Positions 1 to 9,745 of a stretch of 36,290 nucleotides of DNA are shown in pieces (the first letter of the stretch is position 1; each line of letters starts with the position of its first letter). This DNA comes from Pararhodobacter sp. (GTDB lineage: Bacteria; Pseudomonadota; Alphaproteobacteria; Rhodobacterales; Rhodobacteraceae), in NCBI GenBank assembly GCA_020832545.1, contig JAFIEK010000039.1, forward strand, positions 1 to 36,290. The letters are read 5' to 3'. A program made the position numbers and the translations under genes. The notes under the pieces were generated by a model. The model did no database searches. It worked only from the letters and a program-made list of their open reading frames with translations, and was not told where the DNA came from.

Positions 1-50
1 CCCTCTTCGCGTGCCGCGAATTCACCCCCCAGGATATTTAGAGACACAAA
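1..50 (-). repeat. Two-hairpin intergenic repeat, copy A (left end cut by window)
   Basis: This is a copy of the repeat also found near 24.2, 25.5 (twice), 29.5 and 34.4 kb. Read on the minus strand it has the module TTTTGTGTCTCTAAATATCC, a run of six G, TGAATT, and a hairpin TTCGCG-tgc-CGCGAA (13-20 region). The GC-rich second hairpin is lost beyond base 1. The hairpin arm differs from the usual TTGGCC/GGCCAA but both arms change together, so pairing is kept. Its outer edge touches the amidase start codon at 51. Confidence 0.75.
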
Positions 51-1481
51 ATGCATACCGGCACGGATTCTTTTCTGGCACTGGATGCGCTCGAACAGGC
101 AGCGTGTCTGGAGCGGCGCGAGATCAGCTGTGAAGAGCTGATGCGCGCCACGTTGGAGCGGATTGCGCGGGCCAACGGGCGGGTCAATGCGATTGTCAGC
201 CTGCGCGACGCGGATGCGCTGATGGCAGAGGCGCGCGCCGCCGATGACGCACCCCGGCGCGGCTGGTTGCATGGGCTGCCGGTGGCGGTGAAGGATCTGG
301 CCAACGCGGCGGGCCTGCCCACCTCAATGGGCTCGCCGCTGTTCGCCGGTCAGGTGGCGCAGACGGATGATCTGATGGTGGCACGGATGCGGGCGGCGGG
401 TGCGATCATCATCGGCAAGACCAACACGCCCGAATTTGGCCTTGGCAGCCACACGTTCAACCCGGTTCATGGTGCGACCGGCAACGCCTATGACCCCGCG
501 CTCAGTGCCGGGGGCTCATCCGGCGGGGCGGCGGTGGCGCTGGCCTGCGGCATGGTGGCCGTGGCCGATGGCTCTGACATGATGGGCAGTCTGCGCAACC
601 CGGCGGGCTGGAACAACGTCTATGGGATGCGGCCCAGCTGGGGGCGGGTGCCCGATGCAGCGGAGGGCGAGACCTTTCTGCACCCGCTGTCAACCGCCGG
701 TCCGATGGCCCGCAGCCCGCGCGATCTGGCGGCGCTGCTGGAGGTGCAGTCAGGGCCCGCGCCCGGCCGTCCGTTCTGCCTGCCGCGAGAGGATTTTGTA
801 GAGCATTTGCAGGCCGATGTCGCCGGGCGGCGGATCGGTTGGCTGGGTGACTGGGGCGGGGCCTATGCGATGGAGGCGGGCGTCATGGCGCTGTGCGAGA
901 CCGCGCTGGAGGATTTCACGGCTCTTGGGGTCAAGGTGGAGGCGCTGGCACCGCCCTTTCCCGCCGCTGAGTTGTGGCGCGCATGGCTGGACCTGCGCGC
1001 ATTCGCCAATGCCGACCGGCTGGGCCCGCTTTATGATGACCCGGCCAAGCGCGCCCTGCTCAAACCCGCCGCGATCTGGGAGATCGAGACCGGGCGGCAG
1101 CTGAGCATTGAGGCGGTACGGGCGGCCAGCCTGATCCGCTCGCGCTGGTATGCGCGCGCGGCAGAGATGTTCGAGCACTTTGATGCGCTGGCCCTGCCCA
1201 CGGCGCAGGTCTGGCCGTTTGCAGTGAACCTGATCCACCCGCAGGTGATTGGTGAGCGGGTGATGGACACCTATCACCGCTGGATGGAGGTGGTGATACC
1301 GGCCAGCCTGATCGGCCTGCCCGCGTTGGCGGTGCCAGCGGGCTTTGGTGCGGCGGGGTTGCCGATGGGGGTGCAGCTGATCGGGCGGCATGGCGACGAT
1401 CTGGGGCTGTTGCAATTGGCCGAGGCCTGGCACCGCGCGACCAACTGGCCCGGTCGCCGCCCGCCGCCGATGCTGGCCTGA
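51..1481 (+). CDS. Amidase, amidase-signature family (GatA/FAAH-like)
   Basis: The 476-residue protein belongs to the amidase-signature hydrolases, which cleave amides with a Ser-cisSer-Lys triad. The triad is visible: Lys81 in AVKD, cis-Ser156 in GGSSGG and nucleophile Ser180 in GSLRNPA. The 24-residue Ser-Ser spacing equals that of FAAH. The protein is complete from the LxALxxR-type N-terminal helix to the C-terminal GVQLIG motif. Substrate cannot be read from sequence; GatA of the tRNA amidotransferase is less likely because no gatB or gatC is adjacent. ATG51 is the only good start: the conserved N-terminus begins about residue 9. That ATG sits at the edge of repeat copy A and has only a weak AGGA 14 bases upstream. 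It converges with pncC with no spacer. Confidence 0.9.
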   Translation: MHTGTDSFLALDALEQAACLERREISCEELMRATLERIARANGRVNAIVSLRDADALMAEARAADDAPRRGWLHGLPVAVKDLANAAGLPTSMGSPLFAGQVAQTDDLMVARMRAAGAIIIGKTNTPEFGLGSHTFNPVHGATGNAYDPALSAGGSSGGAAVALACGMVAVADGSDMMGSLRNPAGWNNVYGMRPSWGRVPDAAEGETFLHPLSTAGPMARSPRDLAALLEVQSGPAPGRPFCLPREDFVEHLQADVAGRRIGWLGDWGGAYAMEAGVMALCETALEDFTALGVKVEALAPPFPAAELWRAWLDLRAFANADRLGPLYDDPAKRALLKPAAIWEIETGRQLSIEAVRAASLIRSRWYARAAEMFEHFDALALPTAQVWPFAVNLIHPQVIGERVMDTYHRWMEVVIPASLIGLPALAVPAGFGAAGLPMGVQLIGRHGDDLGLLQLAEAWHRATNWPGRRPPPMLA

Positions 1482-1952
1482 TCAGCGCAGCGCGCCCAGC
1501 ACCAGTTTCAGCGCATGATCGCGCGCGGCGCGGCGCACACGGTCGCGGCCCCGTGCGCCGAATTCCACGGTCTCGGTGGTGCAACCCGCCGCGTTCGCCA
1601 AGCCAAAGCACACGCGCCCCTCGGGCTTGAACTCTGACCCGCCCGGGCCGGCGATGCCGGTGATGGACACTGCCAGCGTGGCCTCGGAGCGGGCAAGCGC
1701 CCCTTCGGCCATCGCCTGCGCCACGGGCTCTGAGACCGCGCCATGCGCGGCGATCAGGTCAGCGGGCACGCCCAGGGCTGCGGTCTTCATGGCGTTGGAA
1801 TAGGTCACGAACCCGCCCGCAAACACATCGGATGATCCCGGCAGGTCGCTCAGAACTGCGGCCACCATCCCGCCGGTGCAACTTTCAGCCGTCGCCAGCA
1901 TCGCCCCCGCCGCGCGGCAGCGCGTCAGTATCTGACGGGCAAGGCGCTTCAC
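1482..1952 (-). CDS. pncC: Nicotinamide-nucleotide amidase (CinA C-terminal domain family)
   Basis: This 156-residue protein is the stand-alone CinA C-terminal domain. The family deamidates nicotinamide mononucleotide to nicotinate mononucleotide in pyridine nucleotide salvage. Visible family motifs are TAESCTGG near residue 22, the VTYSNAMK segment, GAVSEPVAQAMAEGA, and ITGIAGPGG followed by KPEGRV. The N-terminal molybdopterin-like domain of long CinA proteins is absent, as is usual for PncC. It starts with GTG that overlaps the pgpA stop, so it is the third gene of an ispDF-pgpA-pncC operon and is probably translationally coupled. Its stop abuts the convergent amidase stop. Confidence 0.9.
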   Translation of the reverse strand: MKRLARQILTRCRAAGAMLATAESCTGGMVAAVLSDLPGSSDVFAGGFVTYSNAMKTAALGVPADLIAAHGAVSEPVAQAMAEGALARSEATLAVSITGIAGPGGSEFKPEGRVCFGLANAAGCTTETVEFGARGRDRVRRAARDHALKLVLGALR

Positions 1953-2443
1953 ATCACAACCCCATGCGCCAAGGCGGCGGCTGCCACCACGACCACGGCA
2001 GCAAAGACGCCAGCGAAGATGTCATCCAGCATCAGCCCCAGCGGTGTGTGCAGCCGGTCGGCCCAGCCAGCGGGGCCGGGCTTCCAGATGTCAAAGAGCC
2101 GGAATGCCAGAAACGCCACCACCCAGCCCGGCCAGAGGCGCAGGATATCGGCCCCCATCATCTGCGCCCCCAGCGACACCGGCCAGAGCGCCAGCCACAT
2201 GCCCGCCACCTCGTCGATGACAATCTCGGATGGGTCGGGATCGGCGCTGTTCCGGGTCTCGATGATTGAAACCCACCACCCCAGCAAAAACACCGCCACT
2301 GTGGCCAGTGCAAGCAGCGCAAAACCGCCCGCCATATGCAAAGCCCAAGCGAAGGGCAGGGCGGCCAGACTGCCCCATGTGCCGGGGGCGGGGCGCAGCA
2401 GGCCCGCGCCAAACCATGTCGCGATGAAGCGCGAAAGTGTCAT
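1949..2443 (-). CDS. pgpA: Phosphatidylglycerophosphatase A
   Basis: The 164-residue membrane protein matches PgpA, which removes phosphate from phosphatidylglycerophosphate to make phosphatidylglycerol at the inner membrane. Diagnostic features are the N-terminal [15 protein letters not shown] segment, the acidic [10 protein letters not shown] motif near residue 74, and [17 protein letters not shown] near 115, separated by hydrophobic helices. The start was set at 2443 (MTLSRF) because the open frame upstream of it is the ispF gene read in another frame. That ATG overlaps the ispDF stop as ATGA. The 3' end overlaps pncC. Confidence 0.93.
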   Translation of the reverse strand: MTLSRFIATWFGAGLLRPAPGTWGSLAALPFAWALHMAGGFALLALATVAVFLLGWWVSIIETRNSADPDPSEIVIDEVAGMWLALWPVSLGAQMMGADILRLWPGWVVAFLAFRLFDIWKPGPAGWADRLHTPLGLMLDDIFAGVFAAVVVVAAAALAHGVVM

Positions 2444-3621
2444 GGCTTCACCACTGTGGCGGTGGCCAGCGCTGCAATCCCCTCTTCGCGGCCCGTAAAG
2501 CCCAGCCGTTCCGAGGTGGTGGCCTTGACCGACACGCGCGCGTCCTCCAGCCCCATGATCGCGGCCAGGGCTGCGCGCATCGCCGCCGTATGCGGACCGA
2601 TCTTTGGGTATTCGCAGATCAGCGTGACATCCGCATGCGTCAGCCGAAAGCCGCGTGCCTGCACCAGTTCTGCCGCGTGGCGCAGGAAGATGGCGCTGTC
2701 TGCGCCCTTCCACTGCGGGTCCGAGGGCGGGAAATGCTGGCCGATGTCGCCCTCGGCCAAGGCTCCGTAGATCGCATCGGTCAGCGCATGCATGCCCACA
2801 TCGGCGTCGGAATGGCCCAGCAGCGCGCGCCCGTGCGGCACCTGTACACCACACAGGCAGCACGCGGTGCCGCCCGCAACCTCGGGGCCAAAGCGATGCA
2901 CGTCAAAGCCGTTGCCGGTGCGGATGTCCATAGCCTGCTCCTGTCGCTGCGACATGGTTCTGTGCGCCAGTATCGCCTCGGCGCGGGCGAAATCGGCGGG
3001 GTAGGTAAGCTTCAGGTTCTCCTCTTCGCCCTCGACAATAGTGACGTCAAGCCCGGCGCTCCGGGCGATTTCAACATCGTCGGCGGGGGCGTAGGGGGCA
3101 TCCTTCGGATGGGCGCGGTGCGCGGCCAGTATCGCCATGAAGTTGAAGCCTTGCGGCGTCTGGGCACGGTAAAGCCCGTCGCGCGGCTGGGTTCCGGCAA
3201 CCTTGCCGCCCGCCCCGCGCCATAGCGCATCGCTGACCGCCAGCGCCGGTGCGGCGGCGGGGCTGTCGGTCAACTCCGCCAGCACCCGGTTGATCAGCGC
3301 AGGCGACACCAGCGGGCGCGCGCCGTCATGGATCAGTACATGTTCAGGCGTTTTGGCGGTCAACGCCTCCAACGCGGCGCGGACCGAGGCTGCGCGCGTG
3401 CGTCCGCCATGCACATAAGGCAGGCCAAGTGCCTTGGCGCGGCCCTCATCGTCGGGATGAATTACCAACATGATCCGCTCCAGCCCGGCGGCGCGGAAGG
3501 CGGCCACGGTGCGGGCCAGCACCGGCAGGCCGCCAAGCGCACGCCACTGCTTTGGCAGATCGCCCCCCATGCGCGATCCGCGCCCGGCGGCCACAAGGAT
3601 GACGGCGGTTTGTGAAGACAT
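2440..3621 (-). CDS. ispDF: Bifunctional IspD/IspF: MEP cytidylyltransferase and MEcPP synthase
   Basis: The 393-residue fusion carries two non-consecutive steps of the MEP isoprenoid pathway. IspD (about 1-225) shows the nucleotide-binding motif [11 protein letters not shown] then [13 protein letters not shown] near 95 and TPQGF near 155. IspF (about 232-393) has [10 protein letters not shown] with metal ligands Asp240 and His242, and His278 in MHALTD, plus GDIGQHFPP and the C-terminal [13 protein letters not shown]. IspDF fusions are common in alphaproteobacteria. Start chosen at MSSQ (3621), which has GGTG at proper spacing; ATG at 3627 is the alternative. The longer open frame upstream, to 3819, is intergenic sequence. 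Another pathway gene, ispG, lies 14 kb away. Confidence 0.95.
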   Translation of the reverse strand: MSSQTAVILVAAGRGSRMGGDLPKQWRALGGLPVLARTVAAFRAAGLERIMLVIHPDDEGRAKALGLPYVHGGRTRAASVRAALEALTAKTPEHVLIHDGARPLVSPALINRVLAELTDSPAAAPALAVSDALWRGAGGKVAGTQPRDGLYRAQTPQGFNFMAILAAHRAHPKDAPYAPADDVEIARSAGLDVTIVEGEEENLKLTYPADFARAEAILAHRTMSQRQEQAMDIRTGNGFDVHRFGPEVAGGTACCLCGVQVPHGRALLGHSDADVGMHALTDAIYGALAEGDIGQHFPPSDPQWKGADSAIFLRHAAELVQARGFRLTHADVTLICEYPKIGPHTAAMRAALAAIMGLEDARVSVKATTSERLGFTGREEGIAALATATVVKP

Positions 3622-3802
3622 GCTCATGCACCAAGGGATTAGTGCGCAACGCCGGGCAAGGAAAGCGGTTTTGGCACGGATGCGGACAGGGTTTGGCAGG
3701 TGGGGCTTGGTGCATTGCCTGAAAAACGGGCGGTTCGGCAAAAAAATTGTGCATAAAGTAGCCATGTGATGAAAAACCGCGCAAACCCCTTCGCCACGCC
3801 CT

Positions 3803-3831
3803 TTGCCAACCCCCTGCATCCGCGCTAGATG
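3803..3831 (+). promoter_or_regulatory. Candidate promoter for the dusB-ntr array
   Basis: TTGCCA (3803-3808), a 17-base spacer and TAGATG (3826-3831) lie 27 bases before dusB. The -35 matches TTGACA at five of six positions; the -10 resembles the CTAGAT type often seen in Rhodobacterales. The rest of the 236-base divergent spacer shared with ispDF shows no other clear signal. Confidence 0.4.
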
Positions 3832-3857
3832 GACCCTGGCACAACAAAGACAGTCCC

Positions 3858-4843
<986 letters not shown>

Positions 4844-4847
<4 letters not shown>

Positions 4848-5962
4848 GCGACAGCCCCGTCACCGGCGCGATCTGGGCCGCTCTGCCGGTGCCCGGTTTT
4901 CTGATTGCCCAACATGACGGTCAGGAAACCATTCTGGAATGCAACCCGGCCGCTGAACTGTTCATGGCTGCCTCGTCGGCGCAGCTTGCCGGCGAACCCG
5001 CCTATGACCGGCTGTCGATCGACGCGCCGATTGAAGAGGCCGCCGCCCGCGCCCGCGCCAACCGCGCACCGATCTTCATCAACGATGCCGATGTCTGCAC
5101 CGGCGAGCGCCCGCCGGTCCTGTGCAATCTGCAACTGGCGCCGATGAATGACGCGGGCCAGACCCTGCTTCTGCTCATCGCCCCGCGTGAGATTGCCGGG
5201 CGGCTGGGGCGCACTCAGGCGGTCAAGGCGGCGGCGAAATCGGCCATCGGCATGGCGGCGATGCTGGCGCATGAGATCAAGAACCCGCTGGCCGGAATCA
5301 CCGGCGCGGCGCAGCTTTTGTCGATGAACCTGCCCGCACAGGACCGCGAACTGACTGATCTCATTGTCGCCGAATCGCGCCGGATCGTGAAGCTGCTGGA
5401 TCAGGTGGAGCAATTCGGCGACCAGCGCCCGCCTGAACGCGCCGAGGTGAATATCCACGATGTGCTGGAACGTGCACGGCGTTCGGCCATTGTCGGCTTT
5501 GGCGCGCATATGCGCATCCATGACAGCTATGATCCCTCGCTGCCGCTGATCTGGGCCGATTCCGATCAACTGTTGCAGGTGTTCCTGAACCTGCTCAAGA
5601 ATGCCTCAGAGGCCCAGCCCGATGGCGGCAAGATCCGCATCCGCACCTATTTCGAGCGCGGTCTGCAACTGCGTGGGCGAAAGGGCGAGCGCGTGCCCCT
5701 GCCGCTGCATGTCGAGATTATTGACGATGGCCCCGGCCTGAAACCCGAAATTGCCGAAAACATCTTTGAACCCTTTGTTTCGGGCCGCGAGAACGGCACC
5801 GGGCTTGGGCTGGCGCTGGTGTCGAAGATCATCGCCGCTCATGACGGCTGGATCGAGGTGGACCAGCGCCCCGGCCAGACCGTGTTCCGCGTCTCGCTGC
5901 CGCTGGCGCAGAAAACGCGCGCGACCCAATCCCCCCTAAAAGACCCCAAGGAGACCCGCTGA
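4844..5962 (+). CDS. ntrB: Nitrogen regulation sensor histidine kinase NtrB
   Basis: The 372-residue cytoplasmic kinase phosphorylates NtrC when nitrogen is short, under control of PII proteins. It has no membrane segment. A PAS-like sensor domain occupies about 10-120. The phospho-acceptor is His143 in [14 protein letters not shown]. The ATP-binding domain shows the N box [11 protein letters not shown] near 247, the G1 box DDGPGL, the F box IFEPFVSG and the G2 box GTGLGLALV. All catalytic boxes are intact. It sits between dusB and ntrC with overlapping codons on both sides. Confidence 0.95.
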
Positions 5963-7347
5963 TGGATGGCACCGTCCTTGTTGCCGATGACGACCGCACG
6001 ATCCGAACGGTCCTGACCCAGGCGCTGACCCGGGCGGGCTGCCGGGTGCATGCCACCTCCAGCCTGACGACGCTGTTGCGCTGGGTTGAGGAAGGGAAAG
6101 GCGATCTGATCATTTCTGACGTCATCATGCCGGATGGCAACGGCATCGAAATGTTGCCCCGGATCTCGGCGCTGCGGCCCGGGCTGCCGGTGATCATCAT
6201 TTCGGCGCAGAACACCATTATGACCGCCATTCAGGCGACCGAGGCCGATGCCTGGGATTACCTGCCCAAACCTTTCGATCTGCCTGATCTGTTGCAGCGT
6301 TCGGCCCGCGCGCTCGAAAGCGGGCGGCGCGGGACGCGCGGCGCGGTGGTCAAGGCTCCGCTGCGCGAGGTGGTCGAGGTGCCGGGCGATTCCGATCTGC
6401 CGCTGGTCGGGCGCACGCCGACGATGCAGGCACTGTACCGGCTGGTGGCGCGGGTGATGAACGCTGAACTGCCCGCGCTGATCACCGGCGAATCGGGCAC
6501 CGGGAAATCGCTGATCGCGCGGGCGCTGCATGACTTTTCCGACCGGCGCAACCAACCCTTCGTTCTGGCCTCGGCGCAGGATCTGGAACTGGGTGATCCG
6601 GCGGCGCTGGTGGCGCGTGCGCGCGCCGGGTCGCTGGTGATCGACGGGCTGGCCGATCTGGGCACGCAGGCGCAGGCGCGACTGGTGCGTATGCTTGACA
6701 CGTTGCCAGATGACGGGCCGCGTATCATCGCCATTGCCGATGGCGGGTTGACCCCGGCGCTGGAAGCCGGGACGTTCCGGCAGGATCTGTACTACCGGCT
6801 GGGCGGCGTGACGCTGCATGTGCCGCCGCTGCGCGAGCGGATCGAGGATATCCCCCTGCTGGCCGAGCATTTTCTGACCCGTGCCGCGCGCGAGACCGGC
6901 ACCAGCCGCCGCCTGTCGGCACAGGCGCTGGAGGTTGTGCGCCAGTATAGCTGGCCGGGCAATGTGCGGCAGTTGGAAAACACAATCCGCCGCCTTGTCA
7001 TCACCGGCCAGGAGGCAGAGATCGGCCGCGCCGAGATCGAGGGCGCGCTCAACAATCACCCTGCCGCAAGTGCTGCGGGCGAGGGGCGGCACGGCGAAAC
7101 CCTTTCCGAGGCCGTGGGACGGCATGTGCGGCGTTATTTTGAGCTGCATGGTGATGAATTGCCGCCGCCGGGCGTCTATGCACGCATCCTGCACGAAATG
7201 GAGGCCCCACTGATCGAAATTTCGCTGGAGTATACCGGCGGCAATCAGGCGCGCTGCGCGGATCTGCTGGGGATCAACCGGAATACCCTGCGCAAGAAGA
7301 TCAACGAACTAGATATTCGCGTGACACGGCGGCGCAAGTTGATGTAA
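5962..7347 (+). CDS. ntrC: Nitrogen response regulator NtrC, sigma-54-loop-less type
   Basis: The 461-residue regulator has a receiver domain (Asp53 in [10 protein letters not shown], Lys103), an AAA+ domain with Walker A GESGTGKS (176-183), and a Fis-type helix-turn-helix at about 430-457. It is unusual in the AAA+ core: only about 46 residues separate the Walker A lysine from the Walker B aspartate, the GAFTGA loop that touches sigma-54 is missing, and Walker B reads VIDG instead of the usual DE. The FRQDLYYRL arginine-finger region is kept. Rhodobacter capsulatus NtrC is known to lack GAFTGA and to activate housekeeping RNA polymerase, so this copy is probably functional in the same way rather than decayed. 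Confidence 0.95.
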   Translation: MDGTVLVADDDRTIRTVLTQALTRAGCRVHATSSLTTLLRWVEEGKGDLIISDVIMPDGNGIEMLPRISALRPGLPVIIISAQNTIMTAIQATEADAWDYLPKPFDLPDLLQRSARALESGRRGTRGAVVKAPLREVVEVPGDSDLPLVGRTPTMQALYRLVARVMNAELPALITGESGTGKSLIARALHDFSDRRNQPFVLASAQDLELGDPAALVARARAGSLVIDGLADLGTQAQARLVRMLDTLPDDGPRIIAIADGGLTPALEAGTFRQDLYYRLGGVTLHVPPLRERIEDIPLLAEHFLTRAARETGTSRRLSAQALEVVRQYSWPGNVRQLENTIRRLVITGQEAEIGRAEIEGALNNHPAASAAGEGRHGETLSEAVGRHVRRYFELHGDELPPPGVYARILHEMEAPLIEISLEYTGGNQARCADLLGINRNTLRKKINELDIRVTRRRKLM

Positions 7348-7378
7348 AGAGGCCACAGGGGCGTGGCGGAATTGCCGC

Positions 7379-9745
7379 ATGCCCGGGGCGCAACTGGGGC
7401 GCTCAAGGGGTCTGTTTTATCGTGTCTTTTCAACTGACAAGCGCATGATCTCTGATTTGGGAACGGCAAGGCCCGGCGATGCCCGGCAGCCTGAAGACTA
7501 CCTGAATCGCCGTAGCCCGCTGCGCCGTCGCCTTCAGGCGGTAGGCACGCTGGTGCTGGTGGCCATGGCGCCGCTTCTGGTGCTGGCCTCGGTGTTGGTG
7601 CTGGGGCCGTTCACGGTGTCGCCGAACCTGCCGTCGCTGCGTCTCGTGCTGTTGGCGGACCTGATCTATATTCTGGTGGTGGCCGCGCTGGTCATGGCCC
7701 GCATCGCGCGGATGATCGCCGCGCGGCGATCGCGCTCGGCTGGATCGCGGCTGCATTTGCGGCTTTCGGCGCTCTTTGCGCTGATCGCGCTGGGTCCGGC
7801 GATCACAGTGGCGGTGTTCTCGGTGATCACCATCAATCTGGGGCTGGAAGGCTGGTTTTCGGACCGGGTGCGCAACGTGGTGGGCAGCTCGCTCGCCGCC
7901 GCCGAAGCCTATCAAGGCGAACAGGAGCGCAATCTCAGCGAGGACGGGCAGGCGGTGGGTCGCTTTCTGGATATGTGGGTGCAAGACAATCCCTTTGTGT
8001 CCGATGGCGAGTTGCGGCAGGTGTTGACCCAGGCCCAGGGCGCCATCCAGCGCGGGCTGCGCGTGGCCTTCATCATCGACACCGACGGCACCCTGCTTTT
8101 GCGCGGCGACCGCTCATATCTCTTTGATTTCATTCGCCCTGAGCCCGAGGACCTGGAGCGCGCGGCAGCGGGCGAACTGGTTCTGATCCGCGATTGGGCC
8201 AGTTCTGAATTCCGCGCTCTGGTGCCGCTGGAAGGGCAGTTTGACCGGTTGCTCTATATCGCGCGGTCGGTGGACGGCGAGATCCTCAGCCTGCTGGATG
8301 AAACTCAGGCCACGATCCAGCTGTACAACCAGCTTGAACGCGAGCGTGGGCGGGTGCTCTTCAACTTCGCGCTGCTCTATCTGGCCTTTGCTATCATCCT
8401 GATTCTGGCGGCGATCTGGCTGGGTATGTGGTTTGCCGAGCGTCTGTCACGGCCCATCGGGCGGCTGGCGGCTGCGGCGGGCGCGGTGGGTGAGGGCGAT
8501 CTGGAGGTGCAGGTGCCCGAGGAAAAGGGCGATGACGAGATCGCCACCATGGGCCGGGTGTTCAACCAGATGACCCGCCAGTTGAAGGTTCAGCGCGAGA
8601 CGCTTCTGGCCAATACCAGCCAGATCGAGGAACGTCGCCGCCTGTTCGATTCGGTGCTGGGGTCGGTGACAGCCGGGGTGATCGGGTTGGATGCCCAGGG
8701 GCGGGTGGCCTTCGTCAACCGTGCCGCCGAACTGCTGACCGCCATCGACAGCACCGCCGCCGAGGGCCAGAAACTGTCCGAGGTGGTGCCTGAATTTGCC
8801 CCGCTGCTGGACCGGCTGACGGCAGGCGACACGCGGGTGAACGGGCGGGTGCAGGATGAAGTGCGCATCAGCCGCGTCGGTCGGCTGGAAAGCCTGCTGG
8901 TGCGCCTTTCTGAGCGGCGCAACGCCGATGGCGCACTGGAGGGGTTTGTGGTGGCCTTTGATGATGTGACCGATCTGGTTTCGGCGCAGCGCATGGCCGC
9001 CTGGGGCGATGTGGCGCGGCGCATCGCGCATGAGATCAAGAACCCGCTGACGCCGATTCAGTTGTCGGCTGACCGTATCAAGCGCAAGTTCCGCCGCCAT
9101 CTGGCCGAAGAAGAAGGGGCGGCACTGGAACAGCTGACAGATGTTATTGTGCGCCAGACCAATGACTTGCGACGCATTGTTGATGAATTTTCTCGCTTTG
9201 CTCGTATGCCCGAGCCCGATCGCCGCCCCCATGATCTGGTGCGACTGGTGCGCGACGCCATCACCTTGCAGGAGGCCGTGATGGAGCATATTCAGCTGGT
9301 CTCGGACCTGCCTGACGCCGAATGTGAGATAGAGATCGATTCCACCATGATAACCCAGGCCTTGACAAACCTTATCAAGAACGCCGGTGAAGCCATTGAA
9401 ACCTTGCAGGAATCCGGCAATGAGCCTGAAGGGCATCAACCACGCATCGAGGTGTCGATGACCGTGGACGATCAGGCGATCACCATCACCGTTGCCGACA
9501 ATGGCATCGGCCTGCCCGAAGATCGCGCACGGCTCTTTGAGCCTTATGTGACCACGCGCTCAAAAGGCACCGGGCTGGGCCTGCCGATCGTCAAGAAAAT
9601 CATCGAGGAACATGGCGGCACGCTCACCTTGCGCGACGCGCCGCTGCTCAAAGGCGCTCGTCATGCGGGCGCCATGGCCGAAATCCGGTTACCGTTACTG
9701 GGCAATGGACAGTCCGCACGGGCAGAGCAGGAGGCAACCACATGA
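7379..9745 (+). CDS. ntrY: Transmembrane sensor histidine kinase NtrY
   Basis: The 788-residue membrane kinase partners NtrX. The N-terminus has several hydrophobic segments, two near 55-105 and one near 130-150, then a periplasmic region of about 170 residues and a last membrane segment near 320-345. A HAMP linker (RLSRPIGRLAAAA), a PAS domain around 415-520, and the kinase core follow. The phospho-acceptor is His551 in [14 protein letters not shown] box ALTNLIKNAGEA and G boxes ADNGIGL and GTGLGLPIV are intact. ATG7379 has a GGCGGA upstream; ATG7445 (residue 23) is a real alternative because residues 1-22 have no family character. The stop overlaps ntrX (ATGA). Confidence 0.93.
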   Translation: MPGAQLGRSRGLFYRVFSTDKRMISDLGTARPGDARQPEDYLNRRSPLRRRLQAVGTLVLVAMAPLLVLASVLVLGPFTVSPNLPSLRLVLLADLIYILVVAALVMARIARMIAARRSRSAGSRLHLRLSALFALIALGPAITVAVFSVITINLGLEGWFSDRVRNVVGSSLAAAEAYQGEQERNLSEDGQAVGRFLDMWVQDNPFVSDGELRQVLTQAQGAIQRGLRVAFIIDTDGTLLLRGDRSYLFDFIRPEPEDLERAAAGELVLIRDWASSEFRALVPLEGQFDRLLYIARSVDGEILSLLDETQATIQLYNQLERERGRVLFNFALLYLAFAIILILAAIWLGMWFAERLSRPIGRLAAAAGAVGEGDLEVQVPEEKGDDEIATMGRVFNQMTRQLKVQRETLLANTSQIEERRRLFDSVLGSVTAGVIGLDAQGRVAFVNRAAELLTAIDSTAAEGQKLSEVVPEFAPLLDRLTAGDTRVNGRVQDEVRISRVGRLESLLVRLSERRNADGALEGFVVAFDDVTDLVSAQRMAAWGDVARRIAHEIKNPLTPIQLSADRIKRKFRRHLAEEEGAALEQLTDVIVRQTNDLRRIVDEFSRFARMPEPDRRPHDLVRLVRDAITLQEAVMEHIQLVSDLPDAECEIEIDSTMITQALTNLIKNAGEAIETLQESGNEPEGHQPRIEVSMTVDDQAITITVADNGIGLPEDRARLFEPYVTTRSKGTGLGLPIVKKIIEEHGGTLTLRDAPLLKGARHAGAMAEIRLPLLGNGQSARAEQEATT

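Noticed and set aside
3622-3819. N-terminal extension of ispDF by 66 residues
   Set aside because: Conserved IspD begins right after MSSQ; the extension lies in the divergent spacer with the dusB promoter.
6490-6690. ntrC as a pseudogene because of the missing GAFTGA and altered Walker B
   Set aside because: The frame is intact and the same loss is known in functional Rhodobacter capsulatus NtrC.
5839-7194. 451-codon open frame antisense to ntrC
   Set aside because: It is the mirror of the ntrC coding frame in high-GC DNA; its protein is rich in Arg, Gln, His and Pro with no domain character.
8447-9439. 330-codon open frame antisense to ntrY
   Set aside because: Shadow of the kinase domain; no recognisable motif.
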